A DNA stretch of 64,000 bases from Tistrella mobilis (lineage in GTDB: Bacteria > Pseudomonadota > Alphaproteobacteria > Tistrellales > Tistrellaceae), in the NCBI RefSeq assembly GCF_041468085.1, contig NZ_CP121014.1, forward strand, positions 372,001 to 436,000, written 5' to 3'. Below, in pieces: positions 43,064 to 55,800 of the stretch. Under the pieces are notes generated by a model. That model worked only from the letters and a program-made list of their open reading frames with translations. It searched no databases and had not been told where the DNA came from. Within the stretch, counting starts at the first letter, position 1. The number at the start of each line of letters is the position of its first letter. The translations under genes and the position numbers were made by a program.

Positions 43064-43895
43064 ATGAACAGCGGGCGCATCCTCCCCGAAGACCGCCGCC
43101 GCAAGCCCACCCCCTGGACCGCCCGGCTGATCCGGGATGACGGGCTTGTGGCGACGCCGCCGCCGGCCTGGCTGCCGCCGTTCTACGACCTGTTCCATGC
43201 CAAGGTCACCGACCCCGCCTATCCCTGCTTCTTCGGCACCCTGGCCGAGCGCAAGGGGGAGATGTTCTATGCCTGGGTCGACCGGGCGGATGACCTCTCG
43301 GGCGTGCCCGCGGCGATGGCCACGTTCCTGCGGCTGGCCGCCGAACGGCCGGAGGAGAAGAACAACTTCGCGCTGTTCTTCCCGCCGGATCCCGAGCCGC
43401 TGCCGCATGCCGGCTATCGTGACCGTTTCTGGCGGGTGTTGCAGCACCTGCACGATCACGACCCGGCGCCCACTTTCGAAACGCTGGAGACCGAGCCCGA
43501 CGACGCCGCCTGGGAATTCGGTTTCGGCGGCGAGCAGATGTTCGCGGTCGGCTGCGCGCCGTCCTATAAGGCGCGCGACAGCCGCAATCTGGGGCCGGGC
43601 ATGGTGATCCTGTTCCAGCCGCGCAGCGTGTTCATCGACACCATCACCAAACGCGAGATCGGGGCCGAGGCGCGGGCGGTGGTGCGCAAACGCCTGCTCG
43701 CCTGGGACGGCCAGCCGGTCCATCCCGATCTGGGCGTTTATGGCGACACCGACAACCGGGAATGGAAGCAGTATTTCCTGGCCGACGGCAACGACCCGGA
43801 AGCCGGGCGCTGCCCCTTCCTGGTCCGGCGCGACCGCAGCTTCGCCGACACGCTGACCGCCCTGCTGGTGGGCCGCGGCCGCCATCAGGCCGATC
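43064..43895 (+). other. NRPS N-terminal YqcI/YcgG-type heme N-hydroxylase domain (GrbE/DcsA/GntA-like)
   Basis: About the first 275 residues match the YqcI/YcgG family: PPFYDLFHAKVTDPAYPCFF, then DDAAWEFGFGGEQMFAVGC, SYKARDSRNLGPGM and VILFQPRSVFID. Members DcsA (D-cycloserine) and GntA (guanitoxin) are heme enzymes that N-hydroxylate the guanidine of arginine-type substrates, and GrbE is the proposed arginine hydroxylase of gramibactin. In known clusters, to my knowledge, this enzyme is a separate protein. Here the frame runs on without a stop into the next domain. Confidence 0.8.
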
Positions 43896-46800
43896 TGCCA
43901 GCGATCACCGTCGTGACCGATGGGCCCGACCTGACCTATGGCCCCGACCTGACCTATGGCCGGCTCGACGCCCGCGCCCGCGATCTGGCCGCCCGGCTGG
44001 CCGATCATGCCCGCCCGGGCGACCGGGTGATGCTGCTTCTGTCCCCGGGGCCGGACTATGTCGCAGCCCTTTTCGCCTGCCTCTATGCCGGTCTGATCGC
44101 CGTGCCCGTCGGGGCAGGGAGGGGGGCCGATCCGGCTCGGTTGCAGGCGATCCGCGCCGATGCCGGTCCGCGTATCCTGTTGGCGGATAAGGCGTCCGGG
44201 TGGCTTGTGGCCAATATGGCCACAACAGGTGATGAAACAGTCATCTATTCTGATACAGACCTCGCCGCGGCTCCCCGCAGCTTCGAACCTGTGGTTGCCT
44301 CGGCGGAAAGCCTGGCCTTTCTGCTCTACGAACCCGGCCCGGCCGCGCCCGGCTCTGCCGCAGCCCGGGGGGTGATGCACAGCCATGGCAGCGTCATGGC
44401 GGCACTGCTGGTCGCCCGCCGGCTGCTGGGGCTCGCCCGCGGCGATGTGGTGGTCAATGTGCTGCCGCTCGACCGGGCGGCGGGGCTGATCGGCGGGGTG
44501 CTGGCGGCGATCTTCGCCGGGCTGAAGCTGGTGATGGCCGATCCCGACCGGGTGCAGGCCGATCCCGTCCTCTGGCTGCGGGCGATCGCCGGGCAGGGTG
44601 GTACGGTTTCCGGCGGCAGCGATGCCCTCTGGCGGCTCTGCCTCGATCGGGTGGGCACCGCCGATCTGGCCGGGCTGGACCTTTCCCGCTGGCGCGTCGC
44701 CTGGTGCGCCAGCGGCGCCCTGCCGGCAGAGATGCCGGCGGCCCTTCACGACCGTCTCGCCCCCGCCGGCCTGCCCGCCACCGCCTTCCACCCCTGCCAC
44801 GGCCTGGCCGAGGCCGGGCTGCTGATCGCGGGTGACCGGCCCGGCCAGGGGGCCCGCATCGTCGCGGCCCCCCGCAATGCCGCCCGCATCGGCACCGTCA
44901 CCGCCGCCGCCCCCCGCCTGATCGCCTGCGGCCCGGCCGCTCCCGGCCACGAGATCGCCATCATCGACCCCGCCACCCGCCACCGCCTGCCGGCCGGCAC
45001 CATCGGCGAGATCTGGACCCGCGGCCCCGCCATCGCCCGCGGCTACTGGAACCGCTCCGACGCCACCGCCGCGACGTTCGATGCTCGCATTGCCGGTAGT
45101 GACGACAGCGACAACACGCCTTGGTTGCGAACCGGCAGCCTCGGCGCCCTGATCGACGGCGAACTGCTGGTCTGCGGTGCAACCGACACCCCGATCCTCA
45201 TCGCGCCGGCACCCATGTCGGACACCACCGGCGCCGCGCCATCCTCTGCCACGTCCACCGTCATCCCCGCGCAGGCGGGGATCCAGGTTCCTCTCCGCGC
45301 GAAGGCCGCCGCCGACCCGGCCGTCCCGACTGCGACGCGGCCCGGCCTGCAAGAACCGGCCGGCACCGCCGACCCGGCCCCGACCACCGCAAACCTGGAT
45401 CCCCGCCTTCGCGGGGATGACGGGGGAGAGGGCGGTGCGGTGACGGGCGCCGCCGTGCCGGCCACGGATGCAACGCCCTCGTCCCGCGACCACGCACCGG
45501 CCCTTGAGGCGTCAGCGCCCCCGTCCCGCGATGGCGAACCGGCCCTTGAGCCGGCAACGACCCTGTCCCGCGCCGACGCTGCCCATCCGTCCCCCAACCC
45601 TGATACCGTCATCCCCGCGCAGGCGGGGATCCAGGTTCCTCTCCGCGCGAAGGCCGCCGCCGCGATCCCCGCCACCGTCGGCCAGCAGGGCTTCTGGATC
45701 GACTGGCAGCTCGACCCCACGGATGCCCGCTGGAACGTCTCCGCCCGGCTCAGCCTGGCCGGTGATCTGGCGCCCGAGGTCGTGCGGGCGGCGATCGGCG
45801 TCATGATCGCCCGCCATGATGCGCTGCGCGTCCGCTTCGCCGAGGAAGACGGCACGCTCTGGCAGCTGATCGCGCCCGAGCCGCAGTTCGAGTGGCGGGC
45901 CGGTGCCGATGCCGATCTGGACGAGGCCGCCCGCCGGCCCTTCGATCTGGCCCGCGGGCCCTTGCTCCGCGCCGATCTGGTCGCCGACGGGCCGGGCCGG
46001 CACCTGTTGCAGGTGGTCGTTCATCACGCCGTCACCGATGGCTGGTCGGCGGGCATCATGCTGCGCGACATGATGATGGCGCTGGCCGGGCGCCGGCTGC
46101 GCCCGGCGCCCGACTATGCCGCCGCCATCCGGGCGGCGGCGCTCGATCCGGATCACCTTGCCCGCCAGCTGGCCTGGTGGTGCGACCGGCTTGCCGGTGA
46201 AACCCCTGAACTTCACCTGCCCCGGCGTGCGGGTGCAACGCCGGGTGGCCCCGGGCGGCGCGTGTCGCGCATGGTGTCCGCGACGCTCGCCGCCCGCCTG
46301 GCCGAGGCCGGGCGGGCGCGGGGCGCCACCCGGGCTGTCGTGCTGCTGGCGGGTTTCGCCGCGCTGCTGCACCGTCATGGCGGTACGGCCGCCACCCGTA
46401 TCGGCATCGCGCGGGCGGGGCGGGGTGGCGCCGCTTCACGTCACGTCGTCGGTTTCTTCGTCAACACCCTGGTTCTGCACACGGATCTGCCTGCGGGGCT
46501 TGATGCCGGCGGGCTGATCGACCGGGTGCGCGACGGGCTGAGGGAGGCCGAAGCCCATGGCGATCTGCCCTTCCCGCGGCTGGTGGCGGCGCTGCGCCCC
46601 GATCGCCGCGCCGGCCGCAACCCGCTGGTCAGGGTGATGTTCAACCACCAGCCCGGCCGGCTGGACCGGCGTCTGGCCGATGGCCCGGCCGCGCTTGCCG
46701 GCATCGAGCTGGACCCGGGCACGGCCGAGATCGAGCTGTCGCTGGGCATCAGCGAAACCGCCGACGGCCTGGCCGTCGCCTTCGACCATGCCGCGGCCGC

Positions 46801-49800
46801 CTTCGCCGCCGCCGACATCGAACGCCTGGCCGACGACTATCTGGCCATCCTGGAGGCCCTGGCCGCCGACCCCGCGCGGCCGCTGGGCGCGCTGCCGGTC
46901 GGCCTGCCCGCGCCGCATCCGGCGGCGACGCCCGTCTTCCTGCCGGCGGCCGCCCGCATCGCCGCCCGGGCCGCCGCCGACCCTGCCGCCCCGGCGCTGA
47001 TTGTGGAAGGCGAGAGCTGGAGCCGTGGCCGTCTGGACCGCTGGTCCGATCATATCGCCCGCGACCTGCTCGATGCCGGGCTTGCCCCCGAAGAGCGGGT
47101 CGGGCTCGATCTGCCGCGCGGTGCCGCCATGGTCGCCGGGCTTCTCGGCATCCTGAAGGCCGGCGGTGCGGTGGTGCCGCTCGACCCGGCCCTGCCGCCC
47201 GCCCGCCGCGCCCTGATCCTGGCCGATGCCGGCATCCGCCGCGTGCTGACCGATGCCACCGAACCCGATGCCACCGAACCCGATGGCCCGGATCTGCCGC
47301 GCGTTCTGGAGCCGGTCGTCCCCGGTCAGATCGCCTATGTGATCCACACCTCCGGCTCCACCGGCACGCCCAAGGGTGTTGCCATTCCGCAGGACGCCCT
47401 CTCGGCCCATCTCGACGACTACACAGCCTGCTATGGCCTGACCGCGGCCGATCGCGTGCTGCAATTCTCGACCCTCGGCTTCGATGCCGCGTTTGAGCAG
47501 CTCTTGCCGGTGCTGGCCGCGGGCGGCACCGCCGTGCTCCGCGGCCCCGAGATCTGGGACCATGCCACGCTGAACACGCGCCTTGCCGCAGACCGGGTGA
47601 CGCTCGCCTATCTGCCCACTGGCTATTGGCGCCGCTGGCTCGACGATCTGCCGGCGTCACTCCCGGATCTGCGCCTGATGGTCGTGGGTGCGGAAGCGCT
47701 GGGTGGCGATGCCGTCGGCCTCTGGCGCGCCGGCCCGCTCGGCCATATCCCCCTGCGCAACAGCTATGGCCCGACCGAGGCCACCATCACCGCCACCGAT
47801 CACGAGACCGGCCCGGCCGACATCCCGTCGCCCCAGGTCGCCATCGGCCGCCCCTGGCCCAGGCGCCTGGCCGAGCTGCGGGATGCCCATGGCAATCCGG
47901 TGCCGGTCGGCGGTGTCGGCGAACTCTGCCTGGGCGGTGTGGCGCTTGCCCGCGGCTATCTGAACCGCCCCGGGCTTACGGCCGAACGTTTCGTGCCGGC
48001 CGCGGGCGGCGGGCGGCTCTATCGCACCGGCGATCTGGTGCGGCCGCGCGCCGATGGCACGCTCGATTTCCTCGGCCGCGCCGACAGCCAGATCAAGCTC
48101 CGCGGCTATCGGATCGAGCCGGGAGAGGTGGAGGCGGCGCTCCGCCGCCAGCCCGGCGTGCGCGATGCCGTGGTCGGGCTGATCGCCGGCCGGCTGGTCG
48201 CCCATGTGGCGGGCGAGGCCGATGCCGCCGCCCTGACCGCTGCGCTGGCCGCCGACTTGCCGGGCTGGATGGTGCCCCAGGCCATCCTGGTGCTCGATGC
48301 CCTGCCGCTGACCCCGGCGGGCAAGATCGACCGCCGGGCGCTGCCCGAGCCTGCGCTCGCAGAAGTTGCGGGAGAGGAAGCAAAAACCACCAATGAGACG
48401 CTACTGCTGACCATCGCCCGCGAGCTGCTCGGCCGCGCCGATCTGGGCGTCACCGATGATCTGTTCGCGGCCGGGGCCGATTCGATCCTGGTGCTGCAGC
48501 TGGTCGCCCGTGCCCGTGCCGTCGGGCTTGCCCTTACGCCCCGCGCCGTGTTCGACCGGCCGCGCATCGATCGTCTGGCCGCCGTTGCGGGGGCCGCCGC
48601 CGCCCCGGCATCGCTGCCACCGCTGACCGGCACCGACCTGCCGCTGACCCCCATCCAGGGCCGTTTCCTTGCCCGCCATGCCGAACCGGCCAGCCCCTGG
48701 AACCAGGCCGTGCTGCTGGAGCTGGCCGACGACATCGGGGCCGACGACGTCGCGGCGGCGGCGATCGCCGCCGCCCTCGGCCGGCTCGTCGCCCTGCATG
48801 ATGCGCTGCGCCTGCGTCTCCGCCGCGACCCGGACGGGGGCTGGCACCAGCAGATTGCGGAGGAGGAGGGCGCGGAACTGCTCGTCGCCCCCGCCGATCC
48901 GGCCGATCTTCATGCCATGGTCGATCCGGTTCATGGGCCGGTGCTGCGCGCCGCGCTGATCGAAGGCAGCCCCCGGCGGCTGATGATCACCATCCACCAT
49001 CTGGCGGTGGACGGCGTCTCGTGGCGCATCCTGCTCGATGATCTTGCAACCCTGCTTGCCGGGCGCGAGCCGGCCCCGGCCACGACGCCCTGGAGCCGCT
49101 GGGCCGCCGCTCAGCCGGCCCGCGCCGCCGCGGTTCAGGGCCGGGCCGATCACGACCAGACCAGTCTCTGGCGCCGCCGTCTTGCCGGGGCCGCCCCGAC
49201 ATTCGGCCCTCACCGTACCGGCCGCCGCCGGCGCGTGGAGCTGATCGTCGATGCCGCCGCGGGCCGCGACGAGCTGCTGCTGGCGGCCCTCTCCCGCGCC
49301 CTCGGCCGCCCGGCGCTGGTCGAGATCGAAACCCATGGCCGCGATCTGGCGGGCCCCGACACGCCCCTTGACCGCACGGTCGGCTGGTTCACCGCTACAC
49401 ATCCGATGGTTGTCACTCCCCAGGATGACGACCGGGTTCTGGTTGCAAGTCTGCGGGCTGCCCGCATCGGTCTGCCGCTGGGCGGGGCGGCGCACGCCCT
49501 GGTCGACGGGCTCGACGACCTGCCGCGCCCCGACATCGCCGTCAACAATCTCGGCCGCTTCCCCGAAGGCGCGGGCGTGCTGCGCCTTGTCACCGACATG
49601 ATCGGCGACCCCACCGGCGGCATCGCCCCGGAACAGGCTCTGGTGCTGGATGCGCTGACCATCGGCGACCGGCTGCATCTGCGTTTCGATGCCGACGAGG
49701 TGGTGCCGGATCTGGATCATTTCGCGGAACGTTTCGCCGCCGCCCTCGACAGGCTCGGCCGTCTGGCCCTGCCGGAGGATGCCTGGCCGGCCACGCCCAT

Positions 49801-52800
49801 GCAGCAGGGCATGATCTTTCATGCCCGGCTTGCCCCCGCGGACGGGCTCTACATCAACCAACTGCGTCTCGACCTCGCCGGCCGGGTCGATCCGGCCGGG
49901 CTGGAGGCGTCGTGGAACGCGGCCCTGGCCCGCCACCCCGTCCTGCGCAGCCGCTTCGCCGAAGCCGGGGATGGCAGTCTGATCCAGATCGTGGAACCGG
50001 AGGCACAGCTTCGGCTCACCTGCATCGATATCGATGCAGTTGGACATTACATCGATGTCGATGCATCCGGTGGCAGATACATCGACGTCGATGCATTTCT
50101 CAGCGCCGATGCCGCCCGTGGCATCGACACCGCCACGGCGCCGCTGATGCGCCTGACCCTGCTCCGTGGCGCGCGGGCCGACACCCTGGTCTGGACCTGC
50201 CATCACGCCATCACCGACGGCTGGAGTTCCGCCCGCCTGCTGGCCGAGATCGCGGGTCTGGCCGATACTGCGCCGGCAGGGGCCGGGCAGGGGGGCAGCT
50301 ATCGCGACCATGTCGCCCGGGCCGGCGCCCGGCCGGTGGATGCCGGCTGGTGGCGGGCGCGGGCGGCGGCGGTGACCGACCCGGTTCTGCTGCTGCCGGC
50401 GCTGGGCCGGCCCGAGGCCCCGGTGCCCGGTCGCGCCTGCCGGACCATCCGGCTCGATCCCGCCCGGACCGCCGCGCTGAAGGCCGCCGCCGCCGCGGCC
50501 GGCGTGACGCTCGCCACCCTGGTGCAGGGCGCCTGGGCGTTGATGCTCGCCCGGCTGGGCGGCCGCAATCAGGTGGCGTTCGGCGTCACCGTGTCGGGCC
50601 GTCCGGCCGATCTGCCCGGTGTGGAAGCGATCCAGGGGCCGTTCCTGGCCAGCCTGCCGGTCTGGGTCGATCTGCCCGGGGCGGCACCGCTCGCCACCTG
50701 GCTGCGCGGTCTGCAATCCGAAACCATCGACCTGGCCGACCAGGCCCATGCCGGCCTGGCCGAGATCGGCCGCATCACCGGCCTTGGTGCCGAGGGGCTG
50801 TTCGACAGCCTGCTGGTGGTGGAAAACTACCCCCTCGACCCGCGCCTGATGACCCGCGGCTTCGGCGCCCCGGTCATCGCCGCGGAAATGGTCGAGCGTA
50901 CCCATTTCCCCCTCACTCTCGCCGTCATCCCCGAGGCGGCGGCCGAAGGGGCAGTTGCCGAAGGGGCTGCTGCCGAAGGGACTGCTGCCGAAGGGACTGG
51001 GGGGCAGGGTGAGCGCCTGGCGCTGCGCTTCGACCACGACGCCACCCGCATCGACCCCCCGACCATCGCCGCCCTGGCGGAGGGGCTGGCCGGTCTGCTG
51101 GGGCGGCTGGCGGCGGATATCAACCAGAATCTGGGCAATATCGCGCTGGTTCTGCCGGATGCCGCCGCTCCGGCCCTCGACACTGCGGCGCCCCTGTCAC
51201 ATCCAAACGGTGCCGTTCCATCCATCAAAACCCATACCGTCATCCCCGCGCAGGCGGGGATCCAGGTTCCTGTCCGCCCGAAGGACATCGCCGATCCTGG
51301 TGCCGCCACCCCCTTCACCCCCATCCTCACCCCCATCGCCGCGCATGCCGCGGCCGATCCCGACCGTCCGGCCGTCACCATGGGGGATGACCGGTTGACC
51401 CGCGGCGCGCTCGACCGGCTGTCGAACCGCATCGCCCGGCAGCTCGCCCGCGCGGGCGTCGCCACCGACCGGCTGGTCGGCCTCTGCCTGGACCGGTCGC
51501 CGGCGCTGGTGGCCGGCGCCCTCGGCATTCTGAAGGCGGGCGGCGCCTATGTGCCGCTCGATCCGGCCTATCCGGCCGAGCGGCTGGCCGGCAGTCTCGA
51601 CGATGCCGCCCTGGCCGTGATCGTCACCGACCGGGCCACCGCCGATACCCTGGGCGGCCTCTTCGCCGGCCGGACCCTGGTCCTGGTCGATGCGCCTGAT
51701 GAAACCGACGATCGCCCGCTGGCAACCCCCATCCACCCCGACCAGCTCGCCTATGTCATCTACACCTCCGGCTCCACCGGCCGGCCCAAGGGGGTGGGGA
51801 TCACCCATCGCAACCTCGCCCGGCTGCTGACCCGGACCAGCCATTGGTACGGCTTCGGGCCGAACGACGTCTGGCCGCTGTTCCATTCCTTCGCCTTCGA
51901 CGTTTCGGTCTGGGAAATCTTCGGCGCGCTGAGCACGGGGGGCCGGCTGGTGGTGGTGCCCTGGTGGACGGCGCGCGATGCCGGCGCCTTCCACGCGCTG
52001 CTCCGCGCCGAGCGGGTCACCGTGCTCAACCAGACGCCGTCCGCCTTCCTGCCGCTGATGCAGGCCGACACGGCCGCCGCGGAACGGCTGACCGATATCC
52101 GGGTGATCGTCTTCGCGGGCGAGAAGCTGGAACCGGCAAGCCTGGCCGGCTGGCTGGCGTTGCGCGGGGCGACCGCGCCGGTGCTGGTCAACATGTACGG
52201 CATCACCGAGACCACCGTGCATGTCACGTATCGCGAAACCACTGCCGCCGATGCCACCCGCCTGCCGCCGCGCAGCCTGATCGGCGTGCCGATCCCCGAT
52301 CTTACGCTTCACGTGGTCGATGCCGATCTGAACCCCACCCCGCTCTTCGGCACCGGCGAACTGCTGGTGGGCGGGCCGGGCCTTGCCCGCGGCTATCTGG
52401 GCCGGCCGGCATTGACCGCGGAACGCTTCATCCCCGACCCTTTCGGCGCGCCCGGGGCGCGGCTCTACCGCTCGGGCGACCTGGTTCATCTGATGGCCGA
52501 CGGCATGCTCGACTATGTCGGCCGCAACGATTTCCAGGTGAAGATCCGCGGCTTCCGCATCGAATTGGGCGAGATCAACGCCGCCCTGCTCACCGCGCCC
52601 GGCATCCGCGAGGCTGCGGCGCTGGCGGTCGATAACGGTGCGGGGGGCCGGCGCATCCTCGCCTGGCTGGTGATGCAGCCGGGCGCCGTGCTCGATGCGG
52701 CGGCCCTGCGCGGCCATCTGGCCGCGCGCCTCGCCCCGCATATGATTCCGGCGGGCTTCATCGCCCTCGACCGCATGCCGCTCACCGTCAACGGCAAGCT

Positions 52801-55800
52801 CGATCGCGCGCGCCTGCCCATGACCCTCGCCCCCGAAGCGGGTGAGGGGGATGGTCCGGCATACGAGACGCCGGCCAATGCGACCGAGAGGGCGCTGGCC
52901 CGGATCTGGGCCTCCGTGCTGGGCCTGGCACAGCTTGGCCGCACCGAGGATCCGTTCGTGAACGGCGCCGATTCCCTGCTGGCCATGCGCGCGCTCGCCC
53001 GCATCCGCAGCGAGTTGGGGGTGGACCCGGGCCTCAAGGCGCTGTTCGACCATCCGACGGTGGCGGAACTCGCAAAAGTTGTTGATGAGGCCGCAAAGCA
53101 CGATCTTCAGCTGTTGCCGTTGCGTGCGGATGCCGGCCGCGCGCCGCTCACCCCCGGCCAGGACGGGTTGTGGTTCCTCTGGCGCCTCGATCCGGCCAGC
53201 ACCGCCTATACCGTCGCCGGCGCGCTGTCGCTGACGGGTGCGGGGGCGGGTGCGGGTGCCGGGGCGGCGGCGGTCGATGCCGCGGCCCTGCGCCGGGCGG
53301 TGGCCGATGTGGTGGCGCGTCACGAGGCGCTGCGGGTGCGGTTCGCCGACACCCCGGCCGGCCCCGTGCAGCTGATCGACCCCGCGCCGCGCTTCGTCTG
53401 GCAGGAGATCGACCTCACCGCCGCGCCGGAGACGCTGCCCGATCTGCTTGCCGGTTTCGCGGCCGAGCCCTTCGACCTCACCGCCGGTCCGCTGCTCCGC
53501 GCCCGGCTGGTCAGGCTCGCGCCCGACCATCGCGTGCTGGCGCTCGCCACCCATCACATCGTCGCCGACGGCTGGTCGATGACGGTTCTGGCACGCGAGA
53601 TCGCGGCCCTCTGTCGGGGCCGCCCGCTGCCGGCGCCGGTCTCGGGCTGGGGCGACTGGTCGGCGGCCGCGCGCGCGGCGCTCGATCAGGGCCGGCTCGC
53701 CGATCAGATCGCCTGGTGGCAGGCCGAACTCGGCCGTGACCATCCGGTGCTGCGCCTGCCCGTCGATCGCCCGCGCAAGGGCGCCCGCAGTGATGCCGGC
53801 GGCCGGGTCGAGCGCCGGATCGATGCCGCCGCCATGGCCCGCATCCGTGCCGCCGGCCGCGGTGCCACGCTGTTCGTCACCCTGCTCGCCGCCTTCGACA
53901 TCCTGTTGCACCGCCAGGGCGGCGACAGCGATATCCGCATCGGCGTGCCGGTCGCCGGCCGCACCGGCCCCGGCACCGAGGACATGGTGGGCTTTTTCGT
54001 CAACACCCTGGTGTTGAAGGCCGAGATCACCGGCGGCATGCGCTTCGGCGATCTGGTCGATCAGCTCCGCCGCCGCAGCCTGGAGGCCTGGTCACGCCAG
54101 GATGTGCCGTTTGCCGTGCTGGTCGACCGGCTGGGGGGCGAGCGCAGCCTGGAGCGCACGCCGCTTTTCCAGGTGATGTTCAACCTGCAGCAGCAGGATC
54201 CCTCCGCCGCCTCGCCGGGGGACGGCATCCATGTCGACATCGTCGAAAACCCGGTCGCCACCGCCCGTTTCGATCTGGTGCTCGATGTCGTGGAGCGCCC
54301 CGACGGGCTGCGGCTGGCCTTCGACTATGCCGCCGACATCTTCGAGGCCACCACTGTTGCGCGTCTCGCTGATCAATACCTCTATCTTCTGGGGCAGATC
54401 ACCAGCGGCGCCGACCCGCTGATCGCCGCTCTTGCCCTGCCGGCACCGCGCCCCGCCGCCCTGCCTGCCGCCCCGGTCCGCCACCGCTTCGACCCCGTCG
54501 CGGCCCGGATTCTGCGCCGTGCCGCGCAGCTTCCCACCCGGGAGGCGGTCGCCTGCGAGGGTATAAGGGTCTCTTATGGGGATCTGGACCGGCTCTCCAA
54601 CCGCGTCGCCGCGGCGCTGATCGCCGCCGGGCTTCAGCCGGAAGAGCGGGTCGGCCTGCTGCTCACCCGCACGGCCGAACTGCCGGCCGCGCTGATCGGC
54701 GTGCTCAGGGCCGGCGGCGCCTTCGTGCCGCTGGACCCCGCCTATCCGGAAGACCGGCTGGCCGATATGGCTGCCGATGCCGGCATCCGCCTGGTGCTGG
54801 CCGATGCCGCGACCGACGCGGCCCTGGGGCCGCTGCTGGCCGGCCGGCAGGTCATCCGCCTCGACGCCCTGCCGGACGGGGATCGGGCGGCAGGCCCCGT
54901 CGCACCCGTGCTGGCCCAGGTCCACCCCCATCAGCTGGCCTATGTCATCTACACCTCCGGCTCCACCGGCCGGCCCAAAGGTGTCGCCATCTCGCAGGAT
55001 GCCTTCAGCCTGCATATGGACGATTTCCTGGCCACCTACGGCATCGCCGATACCGACGTGGTGCTGCAGCAGTCGACGCTCAATTTCGACGTCGCGCTGC
55101 ACGAAATGCTGCCGGCGCTGATCATGGGCGGCCGCATCGTCATGCGTGGTCCCGCGATGTGGGACCTCGCGACCCTCAGCCGGGTGCTGGCGGAAGAGCG
55201 GGTCACCGTCTCGCGCATTCCCACCGCCTATTGGCAGCAATGGCTGCGCGATCCGCCGCGCGACCTGCCGCATCTGCGCCAGGTCACGGTCGGCGGCGAG
55301 GGCCTGCCCGGCGATGCGCTGCGCCGCTGGCGGGAGGGGCCGCTCGGCCATATCCGTCTCGACAATCTTTACGGCCCCACCGAGACCACCGTCGCCTGCA
55401 TGCACCGCATCACCACGCAGGAGGATGCGGCGTGCCTGATCGTGCCGATCGGCACCGCCTATCCCGGCCGGACGGTCGCGATCATCGATGCCGACGGAAA
55501 TCACGTACCTGTCGGTGGTTACGGGGAACTCTGCATCCAGGGTGACAGCCTGGCTCGCGGCTATCTGGGCCGCCCCGGCCAGACCGCCGAGCGCTTCGTG
55601 CCCGACGAACAGGCCTGCGGGAACGGCGCGCCGGGGGCGCGTCTCTACCGCACCGGCGATCTCTGCCGCATGCGCGCCGACGGGACCGTCGACTTCCTGG
55701 GCCGGCTCGACGCCCAGGTGAAGCTGCGCGGGTTCCGCATCGAGCCCGGCGAGATCGAGGCCGCGATGCGTGCCTGCCCGGGCGTGGCGGATGCCGTCGT

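Larger units (their letters stand above)
49781..53060 (+). other. NRPS module 2: C2-A2-T2
   Basis: C2 (about 49781-51180) opens WPATPMQQGMIFH and has HHAITDG at 50201-50221. This is the DCL pattern expected after an E domain. A2 (about 51310-52850) has YVIYTSGSTGRPKG at 51752 and NMYGITETTVH at 52190. FDVSVWEIF, LNQTPSAF and VFAGE suggest a Ser/Thr-like pocket (tentative code D-V-W-N-V-A-M-V-H). T2 has Ser at 52973 (GADSLL). Between C2 and A2 lie a 15-bp repeat array and a REP half-element. Confidence 0.82.
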
